Virus record (IMG/VR): IMGVR_UViG_3300042549_005931
Coordinates: 186,001-250,000 of that record
Source of the DNA: a virus
Strand: one strand, 5' to 3'
Length of the DNA stretch: 64,000 bases
The translations under genes and the position numbers were made by a program. How positions within the stretch are numbered: the stretch's first letter is position 1; each line of letters begins with the position of its first letter. The notes beneath the pieces are model-generated. The model did no database searches, was not told the origin of the DNA, and saw nothing but the letters and a program-made list of their open reading frames with translations. Of this stretch, positions 16,734 to 22,258 are shown piece after piece.

Positions 16734-17242
16734 AGTTTTTCCGTTAATTTGTTAATTAATGTTTGACATGTTTTTTTAATTGAAGACGAAAGTGCTTGTT
16801 GATTTATAGTTTCACTCGCCTCACCTGTTATTATTGTTGATGTTGAAACTTCCGAACTGGATTCTTCAGCCACATACTCTTTTATTTTCTTTCCTTCTTT
16901 GTTTTTTATTACTCCACGAATAACAACCAATGTTTCCTCAACGTCTGAGTGAAATACCGATACGTTACGTTTTGTTCTATTTACATCGAAGTATAGAATT
17001 TCTGCACTAATGACAAAATCTGCAGATTCTGAACTTTCTACAATGTCCAAATTTTTATCTTGTAAAATTTCTTGAAAAATATTCTTTACCCCGAAAGCAA
17101 AATTTCGATTGCCGGTAAACTTTCCTATTTTAATTTTATTGTCAACATTTGACACACACACAGTCTGAGCGACTGCACCAAAACCAGATATTAGCACAAA
17201 GAATGCCAGTATCAAAAAAGTGGAGAGAGGTACTTTTTTCAT
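16730..17242 (-). CDS. Exported CsgG/LptE-like small periplasmic protein
   Basis: 170 residues. Signal peptide ends GAVAQ/T. Mature part: IKIGKFTGNRNFAFGVKNIFQEIL, DIVESSESADFVISAEILYFDV, LVVIRGVIKNKEGKKIKEY, then a helical end. This order is that of the nucleotide-independent alpha/beta domain of CsgG and related outer-membrane assembly proteins. First gene of the 7.6-17.2 kb operon; 4-nt overlap with the next gene. Confidence 0.5.
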   Translation of the reverse strand: MKKVPLSTFLILAFFVLISGFGAVAQTVCVSNVDNKIKIGKFTGNRNFAFGVKNIFQEILQDKNLDIVESSESADFVISAEILYFDVNRTKRNVSVFHSDVEETLVVIRGVIKNKEGKKIKEYVAEESSSEVSTSTIITGEASETINQQALSSSIKKTCQTLINKLTEKL

Positions 17243-17360
17243 ATTCTATAAATATGTGTAAAATCATTTTAAGTACATCACATTTATGTTATATCACATA
17301 TCTCCAAAAAATATTTTAAATTATTTTTAATACTTTCTTGATTTTGTCAATACTTATATA

Positions 17361-17368
17361 TACATTTG
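17361..17368 (+). promoter_or_regulatory. Promoter -7 element TACATTTG
   Basis: Matches the Bacteroidota -7 consensus TANNTTTG, followed by GTAAAA. It precedes the leader peptide and tRNA array. An upstream TTTTG lies at 17342-17346, spacing shorter than usual. Confidence 0.5.
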
Positions 17369-17390
17369 TAAAAATTAAATAAAACATTCA

Positions 17391-17492
17391 ATGAAACGCT
17401 TTACACATATCACGTTTACTACATTCGCAACCAAATGGTGTGCGATGGGTGAGATTGGTATGTCTCGAGGTTTCGATTGTAATATAGGATAG
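17391..17492 (+). CDS. Possible leader peptide (33 aa)
   Basis: ATG-initiated frame MKRFTHITFTTFATKW... ending FDCNIG, followed by TAG. It sits between a promoter and an intrinsic terminator, upstream of the tRNA array. A similar arrangement at 20654 ends in a related ATTAGGATAGTAA sequence. Could be a translated leader or part of a non-coding leader RNA. Confidence 0.35.
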   Translation: MKRFTHITFTTFATKWCAMGEIGMSRGFDCNIG

Positions 17493-17521
17493 TAAGAAAG
17501 TTTACATTAATATAATATAAG

Positions 17522-17550
17522 AACCTCGGGACAAAATCTCGGGGTTTTTT
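17522..17550 (+). terminator. Terminator/attenuator upstream of the tRNA array
   Basis: AACCTCGGGA/TCTCGGGGTT hairpin with TTTTTT. It lies between the promoter at 17361 and the first tRNA, so readthrough would be needed to reach the tRNAs. Confidence 0.75.
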
Positions 17551-17556
17551 GTTTTT

Positions 17557-17626
17557 GGGCCGGATGTCAATGGCTGACCATCTGATTTGCAATCAGAATG
17601 AAAGGGTTCGATTCCCTACGTGTCCA
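17557..17626 (+). tRNA. tRNA-Ala(TGC)
   Basis: Anticodon arm TCTGA/TCAGA with loop TTTGCAA gives TGC. The acceptor has the G3:U70 pair that marks alanine tRNAs but two mismatches lower down (positions 5 and 6), so it is imperfect. T-loop TTCGATT. Confidence 0.6.
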
Positions 17627-17634
17627 CAGTATTA

Positions 17635-17643
17635 GTTCTTTGA
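17635..17643 (+). promoter_or_regulatory. boxA-like GTTCTTTGA element
   Basis: Resembles the boxA antitermination element of rRNA leaders. The same 9-mer is at 20878 and 26816, each time early in a stable-RNA transcript. Confidence 0.4.
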
Positions 17644-17659
17644 AATCGTGGGTAAAATT

Positions 17660-17732
17660 GTCTATGTGGCGCAACGGTTAGCGCTCCGACCTGATACGTC
17701 GGCGGTTGGTGGTTCGAATCCATCCATAGACA
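17660..17732 (+). tRNA. tRNA-Ile(GAT)
   Basis: Acceptor GTCTATG/CATAGAC, anticodon stem CCGAC/GTCGG, loop CTGATAC, T-loop TTCGAAT. Complete cloverleaf; CCA not encoded. Confidence 0.93.
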
Positions 17733-17737
17733 CATTT

Positions 17738-17810
17738 GGAGACGTAGCTCAGTTGGTAGAGCACCGGCCTGAAGAGCCGGGTGTCGGTGGTTCAAATCCA
17801 CCCGTCTCCA
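17738..17810 (+). tRNA. tRNA-Phe(GAA)
   Basis: Acceptor GGAGACG/CGTCTCC, anticodon stem CCGGC/GCCGG, loop CTGAAGA, T-loop TTCAAAT. Confidence 0.95.
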
Positions 17811-17816
17811 CATTTT

Positions 17817-17890
17817 GACCTCTTAGCTCAGTTGGTTAGAGCACCTCACTTTTAATGAGGGAGTCCCGCGTTCGAGTCGCGGAGGGGTCA
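17817..17890 (+). tRNA. tRNA-Lys(TTT)
   Basis: Acceptor GACCTCT/AGGGGTC (one G-U), anticodon stem CCTCA/TGAGG, loop CTTTTAA, T-loop TTCGAGT. Confidence 0.93.
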
Positions 17891-17895
17891 CACAC

Positions 17896-17967
17896 GCGTC
17901 TATGGTGTAATTGGCAGCATACCGGTCTCCAAAACCGGCGGTCGAGAATCGTTGTCTCGTGGACGTG
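17896..17967 (+). tRNA. tRNA-Trp(CCA)
   Basis: Acceptor GCGTCTA/TGGACGT with G-U pairs, anticodon stem CCGGT/ACCGG, loop CTCCAAA, T-arm CGAGA/TCTCG; discriminator G, as in bacterial tRNA-Trp. Confidence 0.85.
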
Positions 17968-17973
17968 CAAATA

Positions 17974-18043
17974 GTTCTATGGTGTAATGGATAGCACCTG
18001 ACACTACGGATGTCAAAGTTGGAGTTCGAGTCTCTATGGAACT
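17974..18043 (+). tRNA. tRNA-Arg(ACG)
   Basis: Acceptor GTTCTAT/ATGGAAC, anticodon stem TGACA/TGTCA, loop CTACGGA, T-loop TTCGAGT. After A34-to-inosine editing it would read CGU, CGC and CGA. Confidence 0.9.
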
Positions 18044-18051
18044 ACGTTAAA

Positions 18052-18128
18052 AGGTGAATTGGCTGAGTGGTCAAAAGCAACGGTCTGCAAAACCGTACAA
18101 TCGTTGGTTCAAATCCAACATTCACCTC
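18052..18128 (+). tRNA. tRNA-Cys(GCA)
   Basis: Acceptor AGGTGAA/TTCACCT, anticodon stem ACGGT/ACCGT, loop CTGCAAA. T-loop TTCAAAT. Confidence 0.9.
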
Positions 18129-18203
18129 GGTGACTGTCGTCTAATGGTAGGACAAAGGTTTGTGGTGCCTTCAATAAGAGTTCGATTCTCTTCAGTCACA
18201 CCA
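18129..18203 (+). tRNA. tRNA-His(GTG)
   Basis: Acceptor GTGACTG/CAGTCAC preceded by an extra G (position -1, the histidine identity nucleotide). Anticodon stem AAGGT/GCCTT, loop TTGTGGT. CCA is encoded. Confidence 0.88.
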
Positions 18204-18208
18204 TATAT

Positions 18209-18276
18209 TGCGGGGAGGAGGGTTCCCAACCAGTCTCATAAGCTGTGTTTTCCGGTTTCGACTACCGGCCCCGCAA
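18209..18276 (+). tRNA. tRNA-Met(CAT), D-arm degenerate
   Basis: Acceptor TGCGGGG/CCCCGCA and T-arm CCGGT/ACCGG are perfect; anticodon loop CTCATAA. But only 14 nt separate acceptor and anticodon stems, so no normal D-arm fits (GGTT/AACC hairpin at best). It lacks the three G-C pairs of an initiator stem. May be Met or a lysidine-modified Ile. Confidence 0.6.
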
Positions 18277-18329
18277 CAAAATATTTTAGATTTTTTTTAC
18301 ATATATTTTTTTATTTAAAAAACTTCTTT

Positions 18330-18337
18330 TATATTTG
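18330..18337 (+). promoter_or_regulatory. Promoter -7 element TATATTTG
   Basis: Matches TANNTTTG and ends 4 nt before the structured RNA at 18341, so it likely drives that RNA and tRNA-Thr. Confidence 0.45.
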
Positions 18338-18340
18338 TCA

Positions 18341-18477
18341 TAAGATAATGGTTTTCACCATTCAACGGATGTCGACAATCCAGAGTGGAACCTGAAAACA
18401 TAACCCTCTGCCGAGCGCTCATAAAACTGAAGAAGCAGTCAAGAATGGAACGAAACGGGTATTCCATCATTATCTTA
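18341..18477 (+). ncRNA. Structured RNA closed by a 10-bp end helix
   Basis: TAAGATAATG (18341-18350) pairs with CATTATCTTA (18468-18477). Inside are hairpins GGAT/ATCC, CAGAG/CTCTG, CTG/CAG and GGAA/TTCC. It lies right after a promoter element and ends 3 nt before tRNA-Thr. No known RNA family recognised. Confidence 0.5.
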
Positions 18478-18480
18478 CAG

Positions 18481-18554
18481 GCTCCCTTAGCTCAGTTGGC
18501 CGGAGCGCCTCACTTGTAATGAGGATGTCGGCGGTTCGAATCCGTCAGGGAGCT
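18481..18554 (+). tRNA. tRNA-Thr(TGT)
   Basis: Acceptor GCTCCCT/AGGGAGC, anticodon stem CCTCA/TGAGG, loop CTTGTAA, T-loop TTCGAAT. Confidence 0.95.
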
Positions 18555-18560
18555 CAACAA

Positions 18561-18701
18561 GGTTCTATAGTTGTTTAGGTCGCCCCTTAAACAATGAGTG
18601 GGTTAATGATGGTTTAGTATTACTACCCGATATTCTAGATGAAGCGTGGTAAGTGATTAAACAAGTAATTAACGAGATGGGTTCGATTCCCATTAGAGCC
18701 T
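18561..18701 (+). ncRNA. tRNA-like RNA with enlarged middle (141 nt)
   Basis: Acceptor-like stem GGTTCTA/TAGAGCC and a perfect T-arm ATGGG-TTCGATT-CCCAT, as in a tRNA. In between are about 110 nt instead of about 42: a 7-bp TTGTTTA/TAAACAA hairpin takes the place of the D-arm, and a second domain is closed by GTTTA/TAAAC. No canonical anticodon arm is seen. Confidence 0.5.
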
Positions 18702-18751
18702 CAAAACATAGGATTAATTACCCTATGTATGGATGGTTCGAAACATCCGAT

Positions 18752-18823
18752 TGATTATGGTGTAATGGTGCACGGAGACCGTAATTGGAGCTCAGGATTA
18801 AGGTTCAAGTCCTTTTTAATCAG
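18752..18823 (+). ncRNA. tRNA-like RNA, anticodon arm abnormal (72 nt)
   Basis: Acceptor TGATTAT/TTAATCA, D-arm GTGT/GCAC and T-arm AAGG/CCTT with loop TTCAAGT are present. The anticodon arm does not give a standard 7-nt loop (GAG-CC/GG-CTC around GTAATT), so amino-acid identity cannot be assigned. Preceded by CATAGG/CCTATG and GGATG/CATCC hairpins (18707-18748). Confidence 0.4.
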
Positions 18824-18829
18824 CAACAA

Positions 18830-19222
18830 GTGACGACTGTGGTGTAACCCCACGGTATATGAAATCCAAAATGGTCCTGTTGAAGCCGGAATAGTCATAC
18901 AGGTCAGGAGAGAGTTAGTATAAGTTGGGAGTAATTAACCAATTGACGAAAACTAATCACCAAGAAATTGGTCATGATGTCCAACGGGGATAATAAACTT
19001 GTTAATTTGTTAATTTAAGTTCTGGTGGGTTTTATTAAATAATTTTGTTTCATTTTAAACAATTTTAGTTATAAGGAAGTTGAAGAATTGTAACCACCAA
19101 CATAGAAATTAGATTAACAAAGTTTAATTACGGGAGGTGTCTCGTATAACTAATACAATCCCCTAATAGGGACTGATGTAAGATTAAGATTCTTACGACA
19201 CCGAACGTGATTGGATTATTAA
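18830..19222 (+). ncRNA. Long structured non-coding stretch before tRNA-Glu
   Basis: About 390 nt without a credible ORF. Visible helices: TGGTGGGTT/AACCACCA (around 19022 and 19090), GGTGTC/GACACC closing a domain at about 19136-19205 with inner hairpins TCCC/GGGA and GTAAG/CTTAC. Looks like one or more folded RNAs transcribed with the tRNAs. Family unknown. Confidence 0.4.
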
Positions 19223-19224
19223 CC

Positions 19225-19299
19225 GCCCCTATCGACAAGCGGTTAAGTCACGTCCCTTTCACGGATGAGTCACGGGTTCGATTCCCGTTGGGGGTACCA
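19225..19299 (+). tRNA. tRNA-Glu(TTC)
   Basis: Acceptor GCCCCTA/TGGGGGT with G-U ends, anticodon stem CGTCC/GGATG, loop CTTTCAC, T-arm ACGGG/CCCGT. CCA is encoded. Confidence 0.9.
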
Positions 19300-19310
19300 A
19301 AAGTTTTATT

Positions 19311-19559
19311 ATGTTAGAACAAATATTGGAGTACTTTGGGGAAGAAGAATTTCTTAAAGCGGACGGATTCGATGAAGCCGTTATTGGTGTTGAAGAAAGT
19401 TCGATGAGACTAATCTATTCAGTTACCAAATGTCTTGAGATATTGGTTACCAATGAAGAGATGTCATTAGAAGAAGCTATTGAGTATTTTGACTTTAATG
19501 TTAGAAGTGCTTATGTAGGTGATAAAACACCCATTTGGTGTGAGGATGGTTTTATGTAA
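19311..19559 (+). CDS. Small acidic hypothetical protein (82 aa)
   Basis: Begins 11 nt after the tRNA-Glu CCA. Acidic helical N-terminus, then EEAIEYFDFNVRSAYVGDKTPIWCED, a stretch recalling short phage proteins of unknown role that contain an EYF-N-x-A-xVG-x-TPI pattern. No enzymatic motif is seen. Confidence 0.75.
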   Translation: MLEQILEYFGEEEFLKADGFDEAVIGVEESSMRLIYSVTKCLEILVTNEEMSLEEAIEYFDFNVRSAYVGDKTPIWCEDGFM

Positions 19560-19560
19560 T

Positions 19561-19749
19561 ATGAAAAAAATAATATATCTACTAATTGTAATTTTTACAT
19601 TATCCGGTTGTTTTACTTATGTAAGAGAAACTGGTAGATTTTACCCACGTAATAGAAATTTACAACCAAACCATAGAATGGGTATTAACGGTTACCATTT
19701 AAGAAATCAATATTATTTTAGACATATTCAACCATTAAAAAAAAGATAA
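19561..19749 (+). CDS. Small basic lipoprotein (62 aa)
   Basis: Start at ATG 19561 is chosen because it opens a good signal: MKKIIYLLIVIFTLSGC with lipobox LSGC; an upstream in-frame ATG would bury it. The mature part is Arg/Asn/Tyr-rich (RFYPRNRNLQPNHRMGINGYH). Role unknown; envelope location inferred. Starts 1 nt after its neighbour's stop. Confidence 0.75.
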   Translation: MKKIIYLLIVIFTLSGCFTYVRETGRFYPRNRNLQPNHRMGINGYHLRNQYYFRHIQPLKKR

Positions 19750-19791
19750 AGGATTGATTTTCAACATTTTTATATTTATAATAAAAAAGAT

Positions 19792-20139
19792 ATGTTAGAC
19801 TTAAAAGAACTTTTAATTATGCTAGGATTGGCGGTTGGTGGACCATCACACAGTCAAGATATGACTTTTTATCGACAAAAATTATCTAATGAAATGGTTT
19901 TAGAACAAAAACTAAAAGAAGAAATTAAAGCCTTAGAATATAGAAAACTTTGGGACGATGTAAATCAAAAAGAAAATGCAGATTTTGCAGTTAGGTGGTT
20001 TAAAGATAAAAAATCGGAAGATAAATTAGGTAGTTCAAAAAAAGATTTAAATAACACAAGAAAAAAAATAAAAGTATTAAAAAATATCCTTGAAAAAGAT
20101 TCATTAGATAAGGTAGTACCTCAAACTCAGGTACTTTAA
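19792..20139 (+). CDS. Hypothetical helical protein (115 aa)
   Basis: N-terminal weakly hydrophobic stretch (LLIMLGLAVGGPSHS) and a long charged helix (about 30-110) with coiled-coil character. A TATTTATA element lies at 19773-19780. No family recognised. Confidence 0.7.
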   Translation: MLDLKELLIMLGLAVGGPSHSQDMTFYRQKLSNEMVLEQKLKEEIKALEYRKLWDDVNQKENADFAVRWFKDKKSEDKLGSSKKDLNNTRKKIKVLKNILEKDSLDKVVPQTQVL

Positions 20140-20178
20140 TTTATTTTCGGATATTTATATATTATAAAAACAAAAATT

Positions 20179-20601
20179 ATGAAAAAATTATTATTTATTT
20201 TCGCGTTAGTTCTTGGTTGTACTTTTAGTTCAACTGCTCAAGAATTGTTTGGTTCCGCAACTAACAAAGGTATGGACGGATACTTAACTGGTGGTTACAT
20301 CAAAAAAGGATGGGGTGCCTATGTTGGTTTTAGATATGATGCTGACCCTATGGTTAGTACTAAAACAGGTAGCTTTGATAAAACTATGAAATTTGGTGTT
20401 ATTCGTATGTTTGCGAGTGAGAAAATTATGATGGGTGTGGGAATCCAACCTGTCGATAATGTTAACAAACCAAATGTTTTTATTGGTTACGCACCATTAA
20501 AATCGGAAGGATTGAAGATATGGGTTATTGGTAATTTAGTAGGTTCTAATTTTACACCAGGTCTTGGTTTAACTTATAAATTATCACAAATTAATTTTTA
20601 A
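20179..20601 (+). CDS. Exported beta-rich protein (140 aa)
   Basis: Signal peptide MKKLLFIFALVLGCTFSSTAQ with Gln at the mature end. The remainder has alternating strands and ends in LGLTYKLSQINF, a pattern typical of small outer-membrane barrels with a C-terminal aromatic residue. TATTTATA element at 20152-20159. Probably placed in the host outer membrane during infection; receptor masking or superinfection exclusion would be one idea. Confidence 0.65.
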   Translation: MKKLLFIFALVLGCTFSSTAQELFGSATNKGMDGYLTGGYIKKGWGAYVGFRYDADPMVSTKTGSFDKTMKFGVIRMFASEKIMMGVGIQPVDNVNKPNVFIGYAPLKSEGLKIWVIGNLVGSNFTPGLGLTYKLSQINF

Positions 20602-20627
20602 AAATTTACTATTAAATAAAACTTTTG

Positions 20628-20635
20628 TATATTTG
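20628..20635 (+). promoter_or_regulatory. Promoter -7 element TATATTTG
   Basis: TANNTTTG match 18 nt before the possible leader peptide at 20654. Confidence 0.45.
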
Positions 20636-20653
20636 TATATACTTATTAGAAAA

Positions 20654-20758
20654 ATGAAGAATTTATTAACAACAATATCGCTTAGTTTGAACCCGTCATA
20701 TAATGATAATGGGAGAGGCGTGCAGACGTTAATAAGTTCGGACCAAATATTAGGATAG
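20654..20758 (+). CDS. Possible leader peptide (34 aa)
   Basis: Frame MKNLLTTISLSLNPSY... ending SSDQILG, then TAG. Same position relative to promoter, terminator and tRNA cluster as the 33-residue frame at 17391, and its 3' end (ATTAGGATAGTAA) is similar. Peptide or leader RNA cannot be decided. Confidence 0.35.
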   Translation: MKNLLTTISLSLNPSYNDNGRGVQTLISSDQILG

Positions 20759-20782
20759 TAAATAAAAAAACTAAAATAAAGA

Positions 20783-20817
20783 AACCCGAACGACTTAAAA
20801 AATTGTTCGGGTTTTTT
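20783..20817 (+). terminator. Intrinsic terminator before second tRNA cluster
   Basis: AACCCGAAC/GTTCGGGTT hairpin with TTTTTTG. Followed 21 nt later by a new promoter element. Confidence 0.85.
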
Positions 20818-20837
20818 GTTTTAATGAAACTTTTACA

Positions 20838-20845
20838 TATATTTG
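20838..20845 (+). promoter_or_regulatory. Promoter -7 element within a TTTTAC/GTAAAA dyad
   Basis: TATATTTG flanked by TTTTAC and GTAAAA, the same arrangement as before the tmRNA. Drives the tRNA-Leu cluster. Confidence 0.55.
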
Positions 20846-20877
20846 TAAAACAGTTCATCACATAGGTGGTGAAAAAT

Positions 20878-20888
20878 GTTCTTTGACA
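20878..20888 (+). promoter_or_regulatory. boxA-like GTTCTTTGACA element
   Basis: 33 nt after the promoter element and 15 nt before tRNA-Leu; resembles rRNA-leader boxA sequences that recruit antitermination factors. Confidence 0.45.
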
Positions 20889-20902
20889 TTGTGAGAAAAA
20901 AT

Positions 20903-20987
20903 GCTCGGGTGGTGTAATGGTAGCCACGAAGGACTTAAAATCCTTTGGACAGAAATGTCCGTGCCGGTTCGAGTCCGGCCCCGAGTA
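20903..20987 (+). tRNA. tRNA-Leu(TAA)
   Basis: Acceptor GCTCGGG/CCCGAGT, anticodon stem AAGGA/TCCTT, loop CTTAAAA, class II variable arm (GGACAGAAATGTCC). Confidence 0.93.
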
Positions 20988-20989
20988 CA

Positions 20990-21099
20990 AATGTAATGAC
21001 TTAGAAATAAGTGACGGAACAGACGCTATGTATGAAATGGAAACTTTCGAAACTCGTATAAAAGAGTGAATTAGACACAAACCGTACAGACATTACATT
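20990..21099 (+). ncRNA. Structured spacer RNA with 9-bp end helix
   Basis: AATGTAATG (20990-20998) pairs with CATTACATT (21091-21099). Inner hairpins ACTTA/TAAGT, ACGG/CCGT and ACTC/GAGT. Sits between tRNA-Leu and tRNA-Arg with only 2-5 nt to each, so it is excised or retained by tRNA processing. No family recognised. Confidence 0.5.
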
Positions 21100-21104
21100 A
21101 AATT

Positions 21105-21178
21105 GGTTCCGTAGCTCAGCTGGATAGAGCAACTCTCTTCTAAAGAGTAGGTCTTTGGTTCGAATCCAAACGGAATCA
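21105..21178 (+). tRNA. tRNA-Arg(TCT)
   Basis: Acceptor GGTTCCG/CGGAATC, anticodon stem ACTCT/AGAGT, loop CTTCTAA. Confidence 0.95.
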
Positions 21179-21182
21179 CATA

Positions 21183-21259
21183 TAGAGTAATGGGCTAATT
21201 GGTAAGCCGCTACATTTGGGTTGTAGACATCATGGGGGTTCGAGTCCCTCTTATTCTAC
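21183..21259 (+). tRNA. tRNA-Pro(TGG)
   Basis: Acceptor TAGAGTA/TATTCTA, anticodon stem CTACA/TGTAG, loop TTTGGGT, T-loop TTCGAGT. Confidence 0.92.
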
Positions 21260-21266
21260 ATTAAAT

Positions 21267-21351
21267 GGTTTCGTTGCCGTAGTGGCCGAACGGTCCAGAC
21301 TGTTAATCTGGTGAGTAACATCCATCGTAGGTTCGAATCCTACCGAGACCG
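21267..21351 (+). tRNA. tRNA-Asn(GTT) with long variable region
   Basis: Acceptor GGTTTCG/CGAGACC, anticodon stem CCAGA/TCTGG, loop CTGTTAA. About 15 nt lie between anticodon and T stems and the D-loop (GCCGTAGTGGCCGAACGG) looks like a Leu/Ser-type D-loop, odd for asparagine. Confidence 0.85.
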
Positions 21352-21403
21352 CTTGACTTTTTCGAATATTTTATGTATTTATTGTTAACTAAAAAAATTA
21401 ATA

Positions 21404-21943
21404 ATGGGTAAGTACTTCGAAAAAATTATAGATTTAAGAAATCAAGGAAAAACATATAAGGAAATATGTGTTGAATTAAACTGTGCAATGTCAACAGTGT
21501 CATATCACTGTAAGTTAAATAAATTGGGTGGCCACACTGATAGACTGACAGATGAAGATAAGGTAGAACTTCAAAAATTATACAATGAAGTTGGCAGTTT
21601 AAAAAAAGTGGCTAAATTAAAAGGTTATGCATTTCAAACTGTTCAAAAATATGTAACAATAAAAAATAGAACAAAAAAAGTTTCAAAATCCGAAGCGGTA
21701 ATAGAATGGAGAAAAAGAACTAAGATAAAATTAGTTGAATATAAAGGTGGTAAATGTCAAATTTGTGATTACAATAAATCATTCAATGCATTACATTTCC
21801 ATCATATTAACCCAAATGAAAAAGATTTTTCAATATCAGGTAAATCATTATCATTTGACAAATTAAAAACTGAGGTTGATAAATGTATTTTAGTATGTTC
21901 AAATTGTCATTCTGAAATACATGAAGGTTTAATAACATTATAA
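21404..21943 (+). CDS. HNH endonuclease with helix-turn-helix N-terminus
   Basis: 179 residues. An N-terminal HTH (KTYKEICVELNCAMSTVSYHC, about 15-38) and a second HTH-like part (SLKKVAKLKGYAFQTVQKY) precede the HNH core: CQICDY...LHFHHINPNEKDF...CILVCSNCHSEIH, with four zinc-binding Cys and catalytic His. Free-standing homing-type endonuclease inserted between tRNA genes; such elements cut related phages lacking the insertion and spread into them. Confidence 0.9.
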   Translation: MGKYFEKIIDLRNQGKTYKEICVELNCAMSTVSYHCKLNKLGGHTDRLTDEDKVELQKLYNEVGSLKKVAKLKGYAFQTVQKYVTIKNRTKKVSKSEAVIEWRKRTKIKLVEYKGGKCQICDYNKSFNALHFHHINPNEKDFSISGKSLSFDKLKTEVDKCILVCSNCHSEIHEGLITL

Positions 21944-21944
21944 C

Positions 21945-22020
21945 ACCCTTATGGACAAACGGCAAAGTCACTGGTTTTAGGCACCAGGTTTTATAGGTTC
22001 GAATCCTATTAGGGGTACCA
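21945..22020 (+). tRNA. tRNA-Leu(TAG), short variable loop
   Basis: Acceptor ACCCTTA/TAGGGGT, anticodon stem CTGGT/ACCAG, loop TTTAGGC, T-arm ATAGG/CCTAT, CCA encoded. The variable loop is only about 5 nt, whereas leucine tRNAs normally have a long arm, so charging identity is uncertain. Confidence 0.8.
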
Positions 22021-22037
22021 ACTAAATTTTTAATATT

Positions 22038-22157
22038 ATGGCAGTTACATCAAAAAGAGTTGCAAAGAAAGCTAGTAAAGCTTTAAGTAGTAAAAAAACG
22101 AGTAAAACAACTAAGACTCTTGCAGGTAGTGCATTGAGACAAAGAAGAAAAAAATAG
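22038..22157 (+). CDS. Small Lys/Ser/Thr-rich basic protein (39 aa)
   Basis: MAVTSKRVAKKASKALSSKK...TKTLAGSALRQRRKK. Strongly basic, nucleic-acid-binding in character. The order 'A-x-K-A-L...KT-x-AGSAL-x-Q' recalls short basic proteins widespread in phages and bacteria with no assigned function. Lies between two tRNA genes. Confidence 0.65.
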   Translation: MAVTSKRVAKKASKALSSKKTSKTTKTLAGSALRQRRKK

Positions 22158-22162
22158 TAATT

Positions 22163-22245
22163 GGGAGTGTTGAGCAACGGTTGCTTAGCAGACTGTAAAT
22201 CTGTGGTCTACGACATTGGCGGTTCGAATCCGTCCACTCCCACCA
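22163..22245 (+). tRNA. tRNA-Tyr(GTA)
   Basis: Acceptor GGGAGTG/CACTCCC, anticodon stem CAGA/TCTG, loop CTGTAAA, class II variable arm; CCA encoded. Confidence 0.93.
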
Positions 22246-22258
22246 AAACAAAAAAACT

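Noticed and set aside
17557-17626. tRNA-Cys reading of the first tRNA
   Set aside because: The GCA reading breaks the anticodon stem; the TGC reading has a perfect stem and the acceptor shows G3:U70, both pointing to alanine.
18054-18395. Plus-strand 113-codon frame
   Set aside because: Overlies tRNA-Cys, -His and -Met; a shadow.
18830-19222. RNase P RNA or group I intron
   Set aside because: I could not find the conserved RNase P core sequences or the group I P/Q/R/S elements; kept only as an unclassified structured RNA.
20682-21080. Minus-strand 132-codon frame
   Set aside because: Covers tRNA-Leu, its promoter and a structured RNA; a shadow.
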